Shown here in pieces: positions 21,901-33,999 of a stretch of 64,000 nucleotides of DNA. Under the pieces are notes generated by a model that saw only the letters and a program-made list of their open reading frames with translations, made no database searches and was not told the DNA's origin. Position 1 is the stretch's first letter; the number at the start of each line of letters is the position of its first letter. Origin of the DNA: Gigantopelta aegis (taxonomy: Eukaryota; Mollusca; Gastropoda; Neomphalida; Peltospiridae). The translations under genes and the position numbers were made by a program. The stretch lies in assembly GCF_016097555.1 (NCBI RefSeq), contig NC_054702.1, forward strand, positions 67,631,463 to 67,695,462. The letters are read 5' to 3'.

Positions 21901-22086
21901 TCAGCGAAATGAAGTTTTCTTCTGGGATGTATGCGGCCATTGGAACTGATTGAACGCTGAAACGCTTCTCGTTTTGACAGCCTGCACCACCAGGTTGGAT
22001 TCTTTTTTAGCGAGATTCCTTGCCTCCACGTCATTTCTCCGGCTGACTATGTCGACTTGTTTTTTCGTGACTCGTATGACGGCCAT
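21901..22086 (-). CDS. Unrecognised short ORF
   Basis: Minus-strand ATG at 22086 opens 61 codons (MAVIRVTKKQVDIVSRRNDV, EARNLAKKESNLVVQAVKTR and so on), charged and lysine/arginine-rich, ending TGA at 21901. A second frame stays open further downstream (NEMKDPQVEHTKTRAVCTGE), as if the reading shifted by one base near 21905. No conserved family is recognised and no splice sites are convincing. Confidence 0.2.
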   Translation of the reverse strand: MAVIRVTKKQVDIVSRRNDVEARNLAKKESNLVVQAVKTRSVSAFNQFQWPHTSQKKTSFR

Positions 22087-22104
22087 TCTGCAGAACGCCA
22101 CGGT

Positions 22105-22870
22105 TGTTCGCGTTTAGTCTCTACATATCCGAGCCTGTCCTAGCAGCACTGGAAGATTTACCGCCCCACTCTAAGAAGAAATAGGAAGCGGGATCGGCCC
22201 CTACTACTCTTTTCTAGACTTTACTTTGCTTTATAGTGATACCATCTCGTATCCTCCGGAGTCGGGCCCGTCCGCAACACTATACCAACCCTCGACGACT
22301 GGACTATACCCGTCTAATACTCTCTCGTTTAGACGGATCCGGCTTCTCAAGATCTGTATTTCAGCACAGCACTACACCTTCAACGTCTATCGACTGTCAA
22401 TCTAGGGGTTTTCTTGACGGGATGCAACCCATCTCGTCCCTATAAGCTGTGCACCCAAACGGCCTTAACGAGGCCACTCACGTGGACATATAGATCGGAC
22501 TTTAAACTTTTAGACCTTCGTTCAAATTATTTTGTCGAAATTACATTATTTTTTTAATATTATTAAATAGTCCGATCCTCTCTTCTTTCTCTTATTTACT
22601 TTTGGACTGTCCTTTCTAAAATGCTCCAAATTATATAAATATTCGGCCGAGCAGTCATTTCTTTTTATTTTTGGCTTGTAACTTTTTATTTAATTTTTTG
22701 TTTTTAAAATTCTATTAACCTTTTCACTAATTGCTATTTTCTCTCCCCCCCCCCCCCCCCCCCCATCCCGAGTCAGGCCACCGATGTTATCGGAGGCAGG
22801 AATCGGGGTGGGCATGTTCGAAACCTTAGTGGTATATGGGCACGTTAAACTAGATATCTATCTATCTATA
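22105..22870 (+). mobile_element. Probable LINE remnant (leader-like block and 3' end)
   Basis: Positions 22766-22870 read gtatatgggcacgttaaact followed by TATC repeats, matching a retroposon 3' end also seen at 50640-50735 and near 58700. The preceding block at 22105-22500 is GC-richer and gene-free and may belong to the same element. No reverse-transcriptase motif is visible. Poly-C lies at 22745-22764. Confidence 0.35.
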
Positions 22871-23216
22871 ATATAAATGTATGTTAGCAAATTACGGTAA
22901 GCCGATACGTTCAGTTTTGCGAACCAGATTTTAACGTGGAATAAATATATGCAACACAATTATTAATAGTGGCTCATGTGTTATAGAAAAAAGATAGGCC
23001 AAATAATATTATTTGTGCAATAAACGCCATAATATTTTAATATTCAAGTCGCCCAAACGGGACTTTGGTCGTATTTGGCGACATGGCCACAGGCCGTTTC
23101 GAGCCTTGAGAGATACTGGGTCAAAGACTGGCAGGTGATGGGTTGGTATTCCAGTAGAGACTCTAGTCCAGAATCAGCGCACACTGCAATGGAGACGTAA
23201 AAGGCCAGTACACCAT

Positions 23217-23493
<277 letters not shown>

Positions 23494-23914
23494 ATTACTA
23501 ATCACCATCATTAACCTCTGTCCTGAACAGATAGCCCAGGTAGCTGATTAGTGAGTCCATGAGTGCACATCGTGGTACAGCTTTAATTAGATTCAATAAA
23601 ACAAAAAACACACACAAAATGTGGACGAGATTCAAACTTGTTGAACCGCATTGGGTGACACTTCAACGGTCCGTGACGTTAACCTCAGGACTAACCTTAC
23701 ATAAATTCAAATAAGATGAACGATACCCCCAAATCCTCTAATGTCTGCAACAGCCCTGACAAATTACGTACAGACATCAGATACAACTATGCTGTAGAAA
23801 GTAAATAGGGTATATAGTAACTACATGTAATCGGATATAAGAAAACAGTGTAATATTTGTAGGAATATTGGTGAATAGAAAAGCAATAACGTGACACCAC
23901 ATTGTCATTAAATG
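23494..23914. other. Intergenic
   Basis: Shows a remnant of SINE-D body (gaacagatagcccaggtagc, about 23524-23600). Otherwise no feature. Confidence 0.4.
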
Positions 23915-23922
23915 TGTATGTC

Positions 23923-24283
23923 CATAAACGTACGAGACAGGGGGCATGACGTGGCAACCGCCCCCCCCCCCCCCCCCCAGCGTTGGATCAAATTCGGGCA
24001 AAAATTATAGAGATAATCGGGCAAAACGTGCTAAGATGAGACCTTTTTACCATGTATTTCCATCATTCTACATTCAAAATTAGTTGTTATCCAAGTAAAA
24101 ATGCGTAGTGGTTCGTTTGTAACCCTATATAGCTGTTTGATAGTAATGCTAATATGCTAATATGAATAAATGTTGCTATACAGATTCGGACATTTTTGTT
24201 TAATTCGGGCAAAAGCCAGCCTTCCCCCCCACCCCCCCCCCCCCCCCCCCCCCCCCTACAAACATGGGAGTCCATATGGCTAT
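23923..24283 (-). mobile_element. hAT-type MITE copy 2
   Basis: Ends cataaacgtacgagacag and catatggctatg are flanked by the perfect 8-bp duplication tgtatgtc (23915-23922 and 24284-24291). The interior matches the copies at 976 and 63247. Poly-C tracts lie at both ends (23961-23979 and 24225-24255). Confidence 0.85.
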
Positions 24284-24359
24284 GTGTATGTCAAGATATG
24301 GATGTATGCATAAACCAGATTCACGGCAACAAGGGTAGAACGGAGGACTTATGGATGCA

Positions 24360-24693
24360 TTAAAGGGACATTAAAGTTTCCGACTATATTTTCTTGTTTA
24401 GAATATCAGTGTCTGTATATTCAATGTGTTTCTGGTCGTTTTAATATTTGTAAAAAGCCTAAACTGGATTTTGTCTTCAAATAATTTCGTACGTACGAAA
24501 AAAAGTATATTTTTGGAAATAAAATGAAATTTAACGTAGTACAAATATTAGAACGATCAGAAACATGTTTAATATACAGTCACTAATATTTTATGCAGAA
24601 TACTATATGTTATATCTAATTACAGTCGTTAAACAGTCTTTGTCAGTCGATAACATCAATTTTTTTTACAGAAAACTCAGGAATGTCCCTTTA
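24360..24693. mobile_element. Foldback MITE, complete
   Basis: Ends ttaaagggacatt and aatgtccctttaa. The two halves are inverted copies meeting at cgtacgtacg near 24488-24497 (left arm gaatatcagtgtctgtatat, right arm atatacagtcactaatattt). Other pieces occur at 1-125, about 6833-6915, 13172-13260 and 60538-60750. Confidence 0.75.
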
Positions 24694-24736
24694 ATAACGC
24701 GAACAAGCATTGTGGTTATCTTTAGAAGCAAGTAAT

Positions 24737-24955
24737 GGCGGGATTTAGCTCAGTCGGTAGAGCGCTTAACTGAGGTGCTGGCGTCGGAGTATCGAACCAC
24801 CTCGGTGGATCCGTTCAACTGACTGGGTTTTTTCTCGTTCCAACCAGTGCACCACAACTGGTTAAAGGGAAAGTGCAAATAAAAGATTCTTTTCTGCATT
24901 AAGAAAATGTAGCGGGTTTCCTCTATTGACTACGACTACTGGAAATTTAGATTTC
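24737..24955 (+). mobile_element. SINE family C, 3'-truncated
   Basis: tRNA-like head (gcgggatttagctcagtcgg) and central block (tcgttccaaccagtgcacca) are present. The tail is cut at gttcccctct-type sequence after ttgactacgactac. Confidence 0.75.
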
Positions 24956-24969
24956 TAGCTCCTTTCTTC

Positions 24970-25228
24970 CCCGTCGGTGGGCCCATTGGAATATTTCTCG
25001 TTTCCGCCAGTGCACCACAATTGGTATATATCAAAGGTCATGGTATGTGCAATCCTGTCAATGGGATGGTGCATATAAAAGACCCCTTGCTACTGATGGA
25101 AAAAAATTACGGGTTTCCCTCTGAGACTATATGTCAGAATTACCAAATGTTTGACATTCATTAGCCGATGATTAATATATCAATGTGCTCTAGTGGTGTC
25201 GTTAAACAAACCAAACTTTACTTTATTT
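24970..25228 (+). mobile_element. SINE family B, head-truncated
   Basis: Starts at gtcggtgggcccattgg and runs through the centre to the complete tail (gtcgttaaacaaaccaaac). Confidence 0.75.
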
Positions 25229-25333
25229 AAGCAAGCATAAAGTCGTCCTGGCATGCTTCAGGTGAAACAAACGTCCCGTGAGGATCTTGCTCGGCTCTTC
25301 CTGTATGGACGTTGATGTTCTCTTTTTCTTCTT

Positions 25334-25592
25334 TATGTTTAACGACACCACTAGAGCATCGCGATTTATTAATCATCGGCTTCTGGATGTCAAACATTTG
25401 GTAATTCTGACATATAATCTTCGAGAGGAAACCCGCTACATTGTCTCCATTAGTAGCAAGGTATATTTTATATGCACCATTCCACAGTCAGGATAGTACA
25501 TACCGCGGCCTTTGATATACCAGTCGTGGTGCACTGACTGGAACGAGAAATAGCCCAATGGACCCACCGATGGGGATCGATTCTAGACCAAT
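25334..25592 (-). mobile_element. SINE family B, head-truncated
   Basis: Reverse order: tail (tgtttaacgacaccactaga), centre (gtatattttatatgcaccat), and the first part of the body (gatggggatcgattctagac). Confidence 0.75.
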
Positions 25593-25680
25593 CTAAGGGA
25601 CGGTCATGGTTATTGGGTTGATGTTTTGCTGCTGCACGTTCGTTTCATTCTATGCCTCTTCACAACAATTTTAATTCAAA

Positions 25681-25856
25681 TACAGAGTCGGATCCATGTG
25701 GGATCAGAGCACCCACCACTAAAAATATTCAAATGCCCCTTTTCTTCCTTTTTGTTTTTCATTGCGATGCCCTTTTGAGGAGTTGTTCCATGTGCCCTTT
25801 TCCCGTTAGCCCCCCCCCCCCCCCTCCCCCGAAACATATTTCCTGAATCCGCCCCT
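25681..25856. mobile_element. Short hAT-type MITE
   Basis: Inverted ends cagagtcggatcc and gaatccgcccctg enclose poly-C at 25809-25824. The target duplication is not clear. Confidence 0.45.
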
Positions 25857-25902
25857 GAAATTTCTTCTACTTATTTTGAACAGTTTAACATTATACTAAT
25901 TA

Positions 25903-26230
25903 GGGGCCGGGATGTAGCCCAGTGGTAAAGCGCTCGCTTGATGCGCGGTCGGTGTGGGATCGATCCTCGTCAGTGGGCCCATTGGCCTATTTCTCGCTCC
26001 AGCCGGTGCATCACAACTGGTACATCAAATTCGATGGTATGTGCTATCCTGTCTATGGGATGGTGTATATAAAAGATCCATTGCTGCTAATCGAAAGAGT
26101 AGTCCATGAAGTGGCGACAGCGGGTTTCCTCCCTCAATATCTGTGTGGTCCTTAACCATATGTGCGACGCCATATAACTGTAAATAAAATGTGTTGAGTG
26201 CGTCGTTAAATAAACTATTTCCTTCCTTCC
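25903..26230 (+). mobile_element. Chimeric SINE: B head with A tail
   Basis: A family B head and centre (gggatgtagcccagtggtaa, gtgggcccattggcc) is fused after the 'attgctgctaatcgaaagag' point to the family A tail (ggtccttaaccatatgtg, gcgtcgttaaataaac). The 12-bp duplication ttatactaatta flanks it (25891-25902 and 26231-26242), so it moved as one unit. Confidence 0.9.
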
Positions 26231-26372
26231 TTATACTAATTAAAGGTACATCAATTCTATTACTTATTGGTGTCACAAACAAAAACCTCACCCTAAATGT
26301 CAACGCAACCCTCCTCCCCTCTCATTTCTTGAACATTCCTTATTTTGTTTCAGAACGCATGGACTCCGACGT

Positions 26373-26783
26373 TAAAGGGACATACCCTAGTTTTTAAACA
26401 CTACAGCATATGTTTCACTATTAGAGCCGTTTATGATCACTGAAATCAAACAACATATTTTATTGTTTAGATTATCCATTCCGTAGAACTGAAGTGTTTC
26501 TGGTTATCCTCTTGTTTCTAATATCACAAAATGCATTTTTCAAATTTTTAAAAACGAACTGCGTCTGAGAAGTAGCGGTTATTGATTCGAGATCTAGTCT
26601 ATTTTGTAAAGATATTTTCCGGTTTTAACGTCACAGACTCTTCTTTCAGTCTGTTGTAACTTTATTCAAATGTGTTACAGATTTGTTGATTAACTAAACT
26701 TAGTGTCCATTTTTACGAGTTGAAACTAGGGTCTAAGTGAAAAATATGCCTTAGTGTTTAAAAACTAGGGTCTGCGCCTTTAA
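26373..26783. mobile_element. MITE with about 29-bp TIRs (TTAAAGG type)
   Basis: Left end taaagggacataccctagtt and the inverse of the right end (aactagggtctgcgccttta) agree at most positions, including the extension tttttaaacac. About 410 bp, non-coding. Confidence 0.7.
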
Positions 26784-27346
26784 ACCAGTCGCTAAAACTT
26801 CGCTCAGGAATCTGTGTCACGCGATCAGTCATTAATCAATCTCGTGCTGCCCACTGCACGAGCTGATGAGGAGTCTGCTACGTTTTGGCGGCAATATTTA
26901 CGATTCCTGGCCAATCAATTTCTATTGCTGGTAAAATGCCATTATCTAGATAAGCTTAAGCTGAAAGATAAAAATCAAATGTCAATATTGTATTTCAAGT
27001 CTTGTTTATCTCAATATTATTTTCGCGATGACAGAATGCGCCTCCAATGAAAGATTAGTAAAAGATTGGCAACTTTAGAGCGAATGAATCAACATAAATC
27101 GTCACGTTGGTAATTCAGGAATGACAGATATAAGGCCATCACCGAGCGACTGTTTATTGAACTTAAGGTTCGTGGTCAAGGTTAAGAAAGCCAACGAAAG
27201 CAATATGGGGATGTCCCGTACACGCGCAGTATTGTGGAAGCAATCTGGATCATACTTTTTTTTTCTTTCTGTAATCGGGTCTTTGGTTAAAATTTCAAGA
27301 AAAAAAATGTATGAAAAAGAAAAGAGTATATATTTTTCTTAGCAAT
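26784..27346. other. Unique stretch, weak ORFs
   Basis: Two plus-strand ORFs (26814-27050 without an ATG, and 27121-27342 from ATG) look only weakly protein-like. ttttggcggc near 26884 resembles an E2F site. No family is recognised. Confidence 0.25.
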
Positions 27347-27354
27347 TTGTACAT

Positions 27355-27365
27355 GGCTGTAGCTA

Positions 27366-27419
<54 letters not shown>

Positions 27420-27635
27420 GCGGGGGTGGGTGACGGATGAATTCCTGGAATGAACGAGCATGGAAGGCACTAGTGGGTCCAGGGGCATGCTCCCAGGTAA
27501 CTGAAATCTAGAGGCTCTGAAATACCATTTTGCAGCAATTTGAGGGAGGTTACATTCGTAAAACATCATTGTCAATAGCCAGTAAAAAAGGAGGGGTGGG
27601 GAGGGGGTGGGGGGGGGGGGCTAGCTACGGCCCTG
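27355..27635. mobile_element. MITE (ggccgtagctag type) with (T)50 core
   Basis: Inverted ends ggctgtagctagg and ctagctacggccctg are flanked by ttgtacat and gtgtacat (7 of 8 matching). It contains 50 T at 27369-27418 and a G-rich right end. The element at 57922-58131 has the same ends and the same offset. Confidence 0.65.
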
Positions 27636-28014
27636 GTGTACATACATTTAATTTCTTTGTGATTCATGGTAGCAAGTTGTAGCTAAGTGGTTAGTACGAT
27701 GCTCAGCAACTCACTTCAAATCTTAGTCAACACATTGGAATATTTTCGCTTCCAATCTGGGACCCGTGATTAGTATATTAAAAGTTATGGTATGTGCTGT
27801 TCTGTCTTTGAAAGTGCATATAAAAGTGTTTGTAATTATTTAAATCAAGCGTCAAAATCACGTTTGGTATCTTACAATTCTAGTTAAACAGTGGGGGTGA
27901 ATTTTCTCAGTGGCCGAGTGCTCGCATGAACTTGTGCGATGGGTAGCAGATTCGATCGGCCTCAATAGATTTTGGGTTTTTACCGTGTCAACCGATGTTC
28001 CACGATTTTTACAT
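27636..28014. other. Intergenic with faint SINE traces
   Basis: Diverged SINE-like words (gtatgtgctgttctgtctt, gtgcatataaaagtg) occur at 27790-27835. No gene. Confidence 0.35.
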
Positions 28015-28178
28015 CAATTGTTTTAACAACACGACTAGAGGACATTGATTTAATAATTGCTGGCTGTTGGTAATTTTTGACGTAGTCTTTAGAGGAAACC
28101 AGCTACATTGTTTCCATTAGCAGCAAGGAATCCTTTATATGCACCATCTCACAGAAAAGATATCACATACCGCAATAT
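28015..28178 (-). mobile_element. SINE B/C tail and centre fragment
   Basis: Tail-first order (aacaacacgactagaggaca, ccattagcagcaaggaatcc, tatgcaccatctcacag). No head. Confidence 0.6.
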
Positions 28179-28248
28179 ACAGATTGCCTGAGTGAATCAG
28201 ATACTTTACAGATTGCCTGATATTTACAGGCATTCTACAGATTGCCTG
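28179..28248. repeat. Three 12-mers at 29-bp spacing
   Basis: acagattgcctg begins at 28179, 28208 and 28237, with unlike sequence between the copies. Confidence 0.7.
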
Positions 28249-28268
28249 CTTTTTTACACATTGACTGT

Positions 28269-28271
<3 letters not shown>

Positions 28272-28365
<94 letters not shown>
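28272..28365. repeat. (TA)47 microsatellite
   Basis: Uninterrupted TA run. Tyr-Ile ORFs across it are artefacts. Confidence 0.97.
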
Positions 28366-28367
<2 letters not shown>

Positions 28368-29138
28368 TGTGTATTGAAGGGTTGTAACAAAAGAAAAAAA
28401 CGATATATACATTACCCATTATACCTGATCCCTAAAAAGTTGACCGTATACATTTTACTGTCGATCTATGAGAAATAAAAAACATAAAGATTTGTAGTGA
28501 TGTACTGGGAACAGAAATATAAATATTTGCACAACAGCGTTAAGTATACTAGAGAACAATCCCCGAACGATGTTCCTTCAAAGCGGCTAATCAACGATGG
28601 GCTTCTCTCTCTACGCGTCGTGACTTTCCAATGGGCCATAGCTTGCGACACGAGCTCTCACGCTGGTCGAGATCAGGTAGATAAGAATAGTATTTACCAT
28701 TATCTCCAACATGAATTTTACACACAGCCTCGCTAAAAGCCGTAAACACGCAGCTTTATTGGGGTGGATGTTGACTTTATTGTAAGAGTGGGAAATCAGA
28801 TTATTCTTTATTGGTGTTAAAGCCCTGAACACGGTTAAACTGTTTATTAAAACTGAAAATAGTTTGTGGTCTTAGTGGACAGTTCGGTTTCAAAAGCGCG
28901 TGTGTAGATCTTTTGATAGGAGGAAAAGAGATCTGGAAGAAGTAATGTGTACTGTTATACCACTAGAACTGCATATCACAGTTTTTTGCATTAGAGTTCG
29001 CATAAACAGTGGTATGACAAAGCATAACATAATATTGCCTATAGCATTAGCATAGCACAGCTCATCACGGCACGGCACGCACGGTAAAACGTAACATAAT
29101 ACAGCACAGCAGATGATAGCAAAAAAAAGGAGAGAGTT
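28366..29138. other. Intergenic, unique
   Basis: Overlapping ORFs on both strands around 28490-28830 have no recognisable domain or clear splice signals. Confidence 0.35.
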
Positions 29139-29350
29139 AAAGTATGTTTTATGTTTAACGACACCACTAGAGCCAATTGATTTTTTAATCATCGGCTAAT
29201 GGACGTCAACCATTTGGTAATTTCGATATAGTCTTAGAGAGGAAACCCGCTAAAAATAATTCATTAGTAGCAAGGGATCAATAATATGCACCATCCCACA
29301 GACAGGATAGCACATACTGCGGCTTTTAATATCCCAGTCGTGGTGGACTA
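29139..29350 (-). mobile_element. SINE family B, head-truncated
   Basis: Tail (atgtttaacgacaccactag) and centre (atgcaccatcccacagacag) in reverse order. Confidence 0.7.
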
Positions 29351-30289
29351 GCACTGAACACTAATTAACCTTTTTTTATGAATTGTATATTATTTTATGG
29401 TTCTTTCTTGCCCAGCAATTTAAACACCGTTTCCCTTCTAACAATCTGGAACCATAATTTTATTTACTCGTGCAGAATGTGACTCGAAGAGCATGGCTTT
29501 ATTATATAATCTGTATGTTTACAGTTTCAAAATGGCCAATGGCGTGTAACGTTTCTGCTAAATGCAGACCAGACTCGAGACGAGGGGAAGAGTTTCCGAC
29601 TGTACCCGGACGGCAACACGCCAGTCTTACTCAATAAGTGAAATGGATCACTATTCTCCGTTGATGTACATCGATAGGTGAAAGGTCCTGACCCGCTCAT
29701 AGTTATTTAACAGACCAGATGAGCAAACACGGAACTACAGGGCCATCGATTACGCAAGCCGAGTCTCGGTCTGTGAGAACACGCACCTCCTGCTCAGATT
29801 TCACCTTGAACATGTATCAGTATACACGGAGGTGGGGGGAGGGGGGAGGTGAATGTTGCTTATTCCAGTATTCACATATTATGTCTATAATATGTTTTGG
29901 GCAATGTAACTGTTGCAGAGCCTATTCATTTTCATATATGAGCCCTGATCTCGTAATAAGCTTTAAGTTTACACACCACCATTAATTACTCCATGCAGTT
30001 CTATACAGTTTCTTCAGTTCATGTCAAAATATATTCTGTGAAAAATACAACTCTGTCCAGAGGGTCATGTGACTACGAATTTTAGGTAGTGTTCTCAACT
30101 GACAAGTACCATGTAAAAAAATAAACAGAGGTCGACAACGAAATTTTTCAATTAATGGCCCCTATGCTCGACCAGTGCCAACGCGACAAATGGTGGTGTG
30201 TTTTATTGCGACTATTGTAAAGAGGTGGTGGAAACCTGTAAACCATTTACACTTACGATATGTCACAAATCTATGATGTTTCAGTAGAC
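29351..30289. other. Intergenic, unique stretch
   Basis: 29560-29830 is repeat-free and moderately GC-rich. ATG 29719 opens MSKHGTTGPSITQAESRSVR then TRTSCSDFTLNMYQYTR, and continues as low-quality sequence. No domain or donor is convincing. Confidence 0.3.
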
Positions 30290-30553
30290 AAACACCGGCA
30301 TCGGTGGTGTCGTGGTTAAGCCATTGGACATAAGGCTGGTAGGTACAGAGTTCGTAGCCTGGTACCGGCTCCCACCATGAACACGTTTTAACGTCTCATT
30401 GGGTAGCTGTAAGACCACTACATCCTCTTCTCTCTCTCTTATTAACCACTAACAACTAACCTGAACAGACAGCCCAAATAGCTGAGGTGTGTGCCCACGA
30501 CAGCATGCTTGAACCTTAATCGGATGTAAGTACGAAATTAAGTTGAAATGAAT
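30290..30553 (+). mobile_element. SINE family D
   Basis: Head (ggtgtcgtggttaagccatt), body (accactaacaactaacctg, agctgaggtgtgtgccca) and tail (ttaatcggatgtaagtacg). Confidence 0.8.
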
Positions 30554-32655
30554 ACGGTTAACATGTCTTGTATTTTGTTGACTAGCTTTGCCACATCTTC
30601 GTTTTGCTAGCATAAACATAAAGTTATTTCTGTAAATTCCATAAGCTTCTACAATGTTCTAAGTTCAGCAGGCACCAGGCACAGTGTTTAAGGTACTAAA
30701 TAACATCTAACTGGTTCAAAGTGCATCTACCTTTTGATAGAGCAGTTAATAATATCAGTCCTGCCATTAGTGACTAATGTAACGGTGTTTATTGTCATAA
30801 AGAAATATTTAGGTAATAAACGTATATACAGGTATTAAATAAGAAATAAACAAAACAAATATTTCGTCTAATAGTGTTTTGACAATCATTTTGCAAACAT
30901 CAAATAAAATGGTGCGTGTTTGGAAGCCAGTTTATGCTACTGTCTGTTCTAAGACGGAGATGGAAGGAAGGAAGGAAGGCAGGAAGGAGGAAATGTTTTA
31001 TTTAATGCTGTACTCGACACATTTTAAATACTGTTAAAGATGGAGATGCAGTAAATAGTATAATCGGGATGGAACAATAGCATTACTTTGGTTCATTGCT
31101 GGTTTCCACATGTTTTTCACCCGGCCCATATTCAAGACTTTACGTCAATGTACCTACACCAGAGGTTAAGGTCACGGCATACCAACATAACCCAGGTGGG
31201 CTTGGGAATGACACAGGTTCATATGCAAGAAATATGTTTACAAGGGAAAACATGACATCCGCTATGTTTATCATCTGTCATGTGTTCGTCCGAACACGGC
31301 CCTGTTCGTAACGATATGCTTTTCGGGAACAACCTCGTAAAACGATACGGAACTCTGTGGGAAGAAAATTTTCTCTCAAACATCACTTATGTAAACAATG
31401 TTAAACTGTACGACGCGAAAGCTCTGCGTTTTGTTGCATTTACAAGGTTAGGCTTTTTTGTGAATTTTGTAAGATATGATTCCAGATGTTTAAATTGAGA
31501 AATAAAGGCACCGAAGGGTCCACGGGAATAACCAATGATGTCCAAATAGATGGTCAGTATCGTAACAGTCGTGTATGTCAAGGTCACAAAGATACACTAA
31601 ATTAAAAACCTATAATTATGATAGGCCGTTAAAGGAATGCTCTCGTAAGGCTTTTGGACTGGTATGCATATTCAACGATATACAATGCTTAATATCAACA
31701 ACTATATTATTATATTTAATTAATAAAACGGTTAAATGTGACAGCTATTATATATAACGGGCGCAGCCATTTTGTGCCATTCCAGCGAATACGCCCTCTG
31801 GCGAGCAGGTGGTTACGTAATACTTAACGTGTCACGTCAGGAATTAGTCTTAGAACTGAAGAAACAAACACCTGATTTGTGCGCAATGTTCTGTAATAAT
31901 ATCCATTCCAGTAAGCCAGCAATAAGTATATATTGTTTTATGTTGATAAACTATTGCTTTGTTAGGTATAAATATTCCACGATTGCAGAGTTGTACATTT
32001 TAAAATAAAAAATTTTAAAACATCACCTTACCAAAAATGTGACATCACAGGTTGATCCCGTGGACCCTTCAACTATTATAAAGTTATATTTTAGGGTCGA
32101 AATTGGGTTGGCTGCAGATGTTTATTTGCAGATATATATTTTCACTCAGTGCTGTTATACAAAATCGAACTTCTGTGGGACGAATGAATGAATGTTTAAC
32201 GACACCCCAGTACCATAAACTACACCATGTTGGGGGTGTTTGTGGAAAGACAATGAATAAGAAATATTTGAATATGAGAGTACGAGTAACTTAAAAATAG
32301 TGCTAATATTGAGATTTCTGCTAAGCACGCGTATGGACTACGATTATTAAACGATAGCCTGTCATATGTAGGTCACTCTGATCCTTTTACATAAAGTATA
32401 TTTGCGATAGCTAGAAATATAATTTTTTAACTGTCAAGTATCGAATGACATCATCGTGAGTACTCTTGTCAGACTCATACACATGTTGGAAAAGATAACA
32501 ACTCTACGCTAATTATGGAAAATCAGTGCAACATTTGTAAACATCTACAGAATGATTTAAAACGTTACAGAAATAACTGTAGCGAGCTGTATTACTGTAG
32601 ACACTAACTCAAGACATCAATAAATACAAGATTCGCACCTGTCTATAAAGGCCAT
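30554..32655. other. Intergenic with repeat fragments
   Basis: 30962-31030 is a GGAA run joined to an inverted A-type SINE tail. 31628-31682 repeats sequence also found at 2903-2965 (gactggtatgcatattcaac). 32186-32245 carries a gaatgtttaacgacacccca SINE tail. ORFs at 31096-31311 and 31772-32008 are not recognisable. No gene is supported. Confidence 0.4.
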
Positions 32656-33144
32656 CCATATAGAGTTTGTTTTGTTGAACGTCATCACTAGAGCACATTG
32701 ATTAATTAATCACCGTCTGTTGATGTCAGTTTGTAATTCTAACACATAGTCTTCAAAGAAAATCTGATACTTTTTCCATTAGCACTAATGGATCTTTTAT
32801 ATTATAGGCATTTTTCCACAGAGAAAGTTAAAGTTTGCTTTGTTTAACGACACTACTGGAGCACATTGATTAATTTATCATCGGCTATTGAGTGTCAAAC
32901 ATTTGGTAACGCTGACTCGTAGTCATCAGAGGAAACCCGCTACATTGTTCCTAATGCAGAAAGGGATCTTTTATATGCACTTCCCACAGACAGGAAAGTA
33001 CATACCACGGCCTTTGACCAGTTGTGGTGCACTGGTTGGAACGAGAAAAAAACAATCAGTTGAATGGATCCACTGAGGTGGTTCGATCCTGCGACGCAAG
33101 CACCTCAGGCGAGCACTCAACCGACTGAGCTAAATCCCGCCTCC
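32656..33144 (-). mobile_element. Two SINE family C copies, first truncated
   Basis: 32656-32822 is a tail and centre fragment. 32828-33144 is near full length, from tail (tttgctttgtttaacgacac) to head (caaccgactgagctaaatcc). Confidence 0.8.
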
Positions 33145-33668
33145 TTTTCCAGAAAGAGGACAGATTATACTGTATTTGATTTGAGTATACCATGGGAAAC
33201 AAGTTGGAACGGGAAAACACTAATCAAAGAATAGGTCTACGGAGGGAATTCGATCCTACGATTGAAGCATTTTCGGCGACCACTGCCTTTGATATGTCAA
33301 TCGTGACGAACAGTTTTACCTGTACGTGGCCTTTTATAGACACAGAAATCCACAGATACAAAAAGTTGATTAAGATATTGCATCCCATATCCTACACATC
33401 TTTCGCTAGGGATATTTGGAGAAAAAAAACATATTTCAAGTAAAGTAACTTCATTTATTGAGTTCTATAAACGACATATCTAACTGTACTCATGTATTGC
33501 TATGGCTGGCAATGTATGAAATATCCAGATTGCATAGTCTCATTGATCACATTTGATCTCCTTGATCTCATTGCACAAATTTAAGATGAGCATAAATTGT
33601 TTATCATGAGATATACGTATTTGGTATATCCCTGGAGAAAGTTGTGTAGTATATATTATATTCACCCG
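33145..33668. other. Intergenic, degraded SINE then AT-rich
   Basis: 33180-33300 retains loose SINE words (gggaattcgatcctacgatt). The rest is featureless. Confidence 0.4.
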
Positions 33669-33964
33669 TTAAAGGCATATTATCACAGACCACTGACCTA
33701 TTTAATGGTCTAACAAAGTATTACCTGAACAAAAATAATTTGATTTGTCATTTATTAATGACATTTTGTAAAAATAATTGAATTATGGCAATGGTCCATA
33801 AATCAAAAACTAAAATTGCCGAGAGGGATGACATGGATTTCAGTCCATCTTGCAATTAAGGTGATGCGATAGCTAGATTGGTTTCCAACAATTAATGTAA
33901 TTTTTATTTATTATCCATTTGTTTTAGAAATATGGTCTTAAAACCGTGACAGATTGCCTTTAAA
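33669..33964. mobile_element. MITE (TTAAAGGCA type)
   Basis: Ends ttaaaggcatattatcacag and gtgacagattgcctttaa are inverted copies with a few mismatches. About 296 bp, non-coding. Confidence 0.6.
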
Positions 33965-33999
33965 CACTCTACTGAATTTACGAAGTACTTCGAAACTGG

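Noticed and set aside
21720-22101. Two overlapping minus-strand ORFs as one frameshifted conserved gene
   Set aside because: Both look mildly coding, but no family is recognised and no second line of evidence supports joining them. Only the ATG-started part is listed, at low confidence.
22105-22870. LTR element
   Set aside because: No terminal direct repeats, primer-binding site or coding motifs were seen. The TATC-tailed end fits a non-LTR retroposon better.
28179-28248. Three evenly spaced 12-mers as a CRISPR-like array
   Set aside because: Only three copies, repeats too short, no cas genes, and a eukaryotic setting. More likely a decayed tandem repeat.
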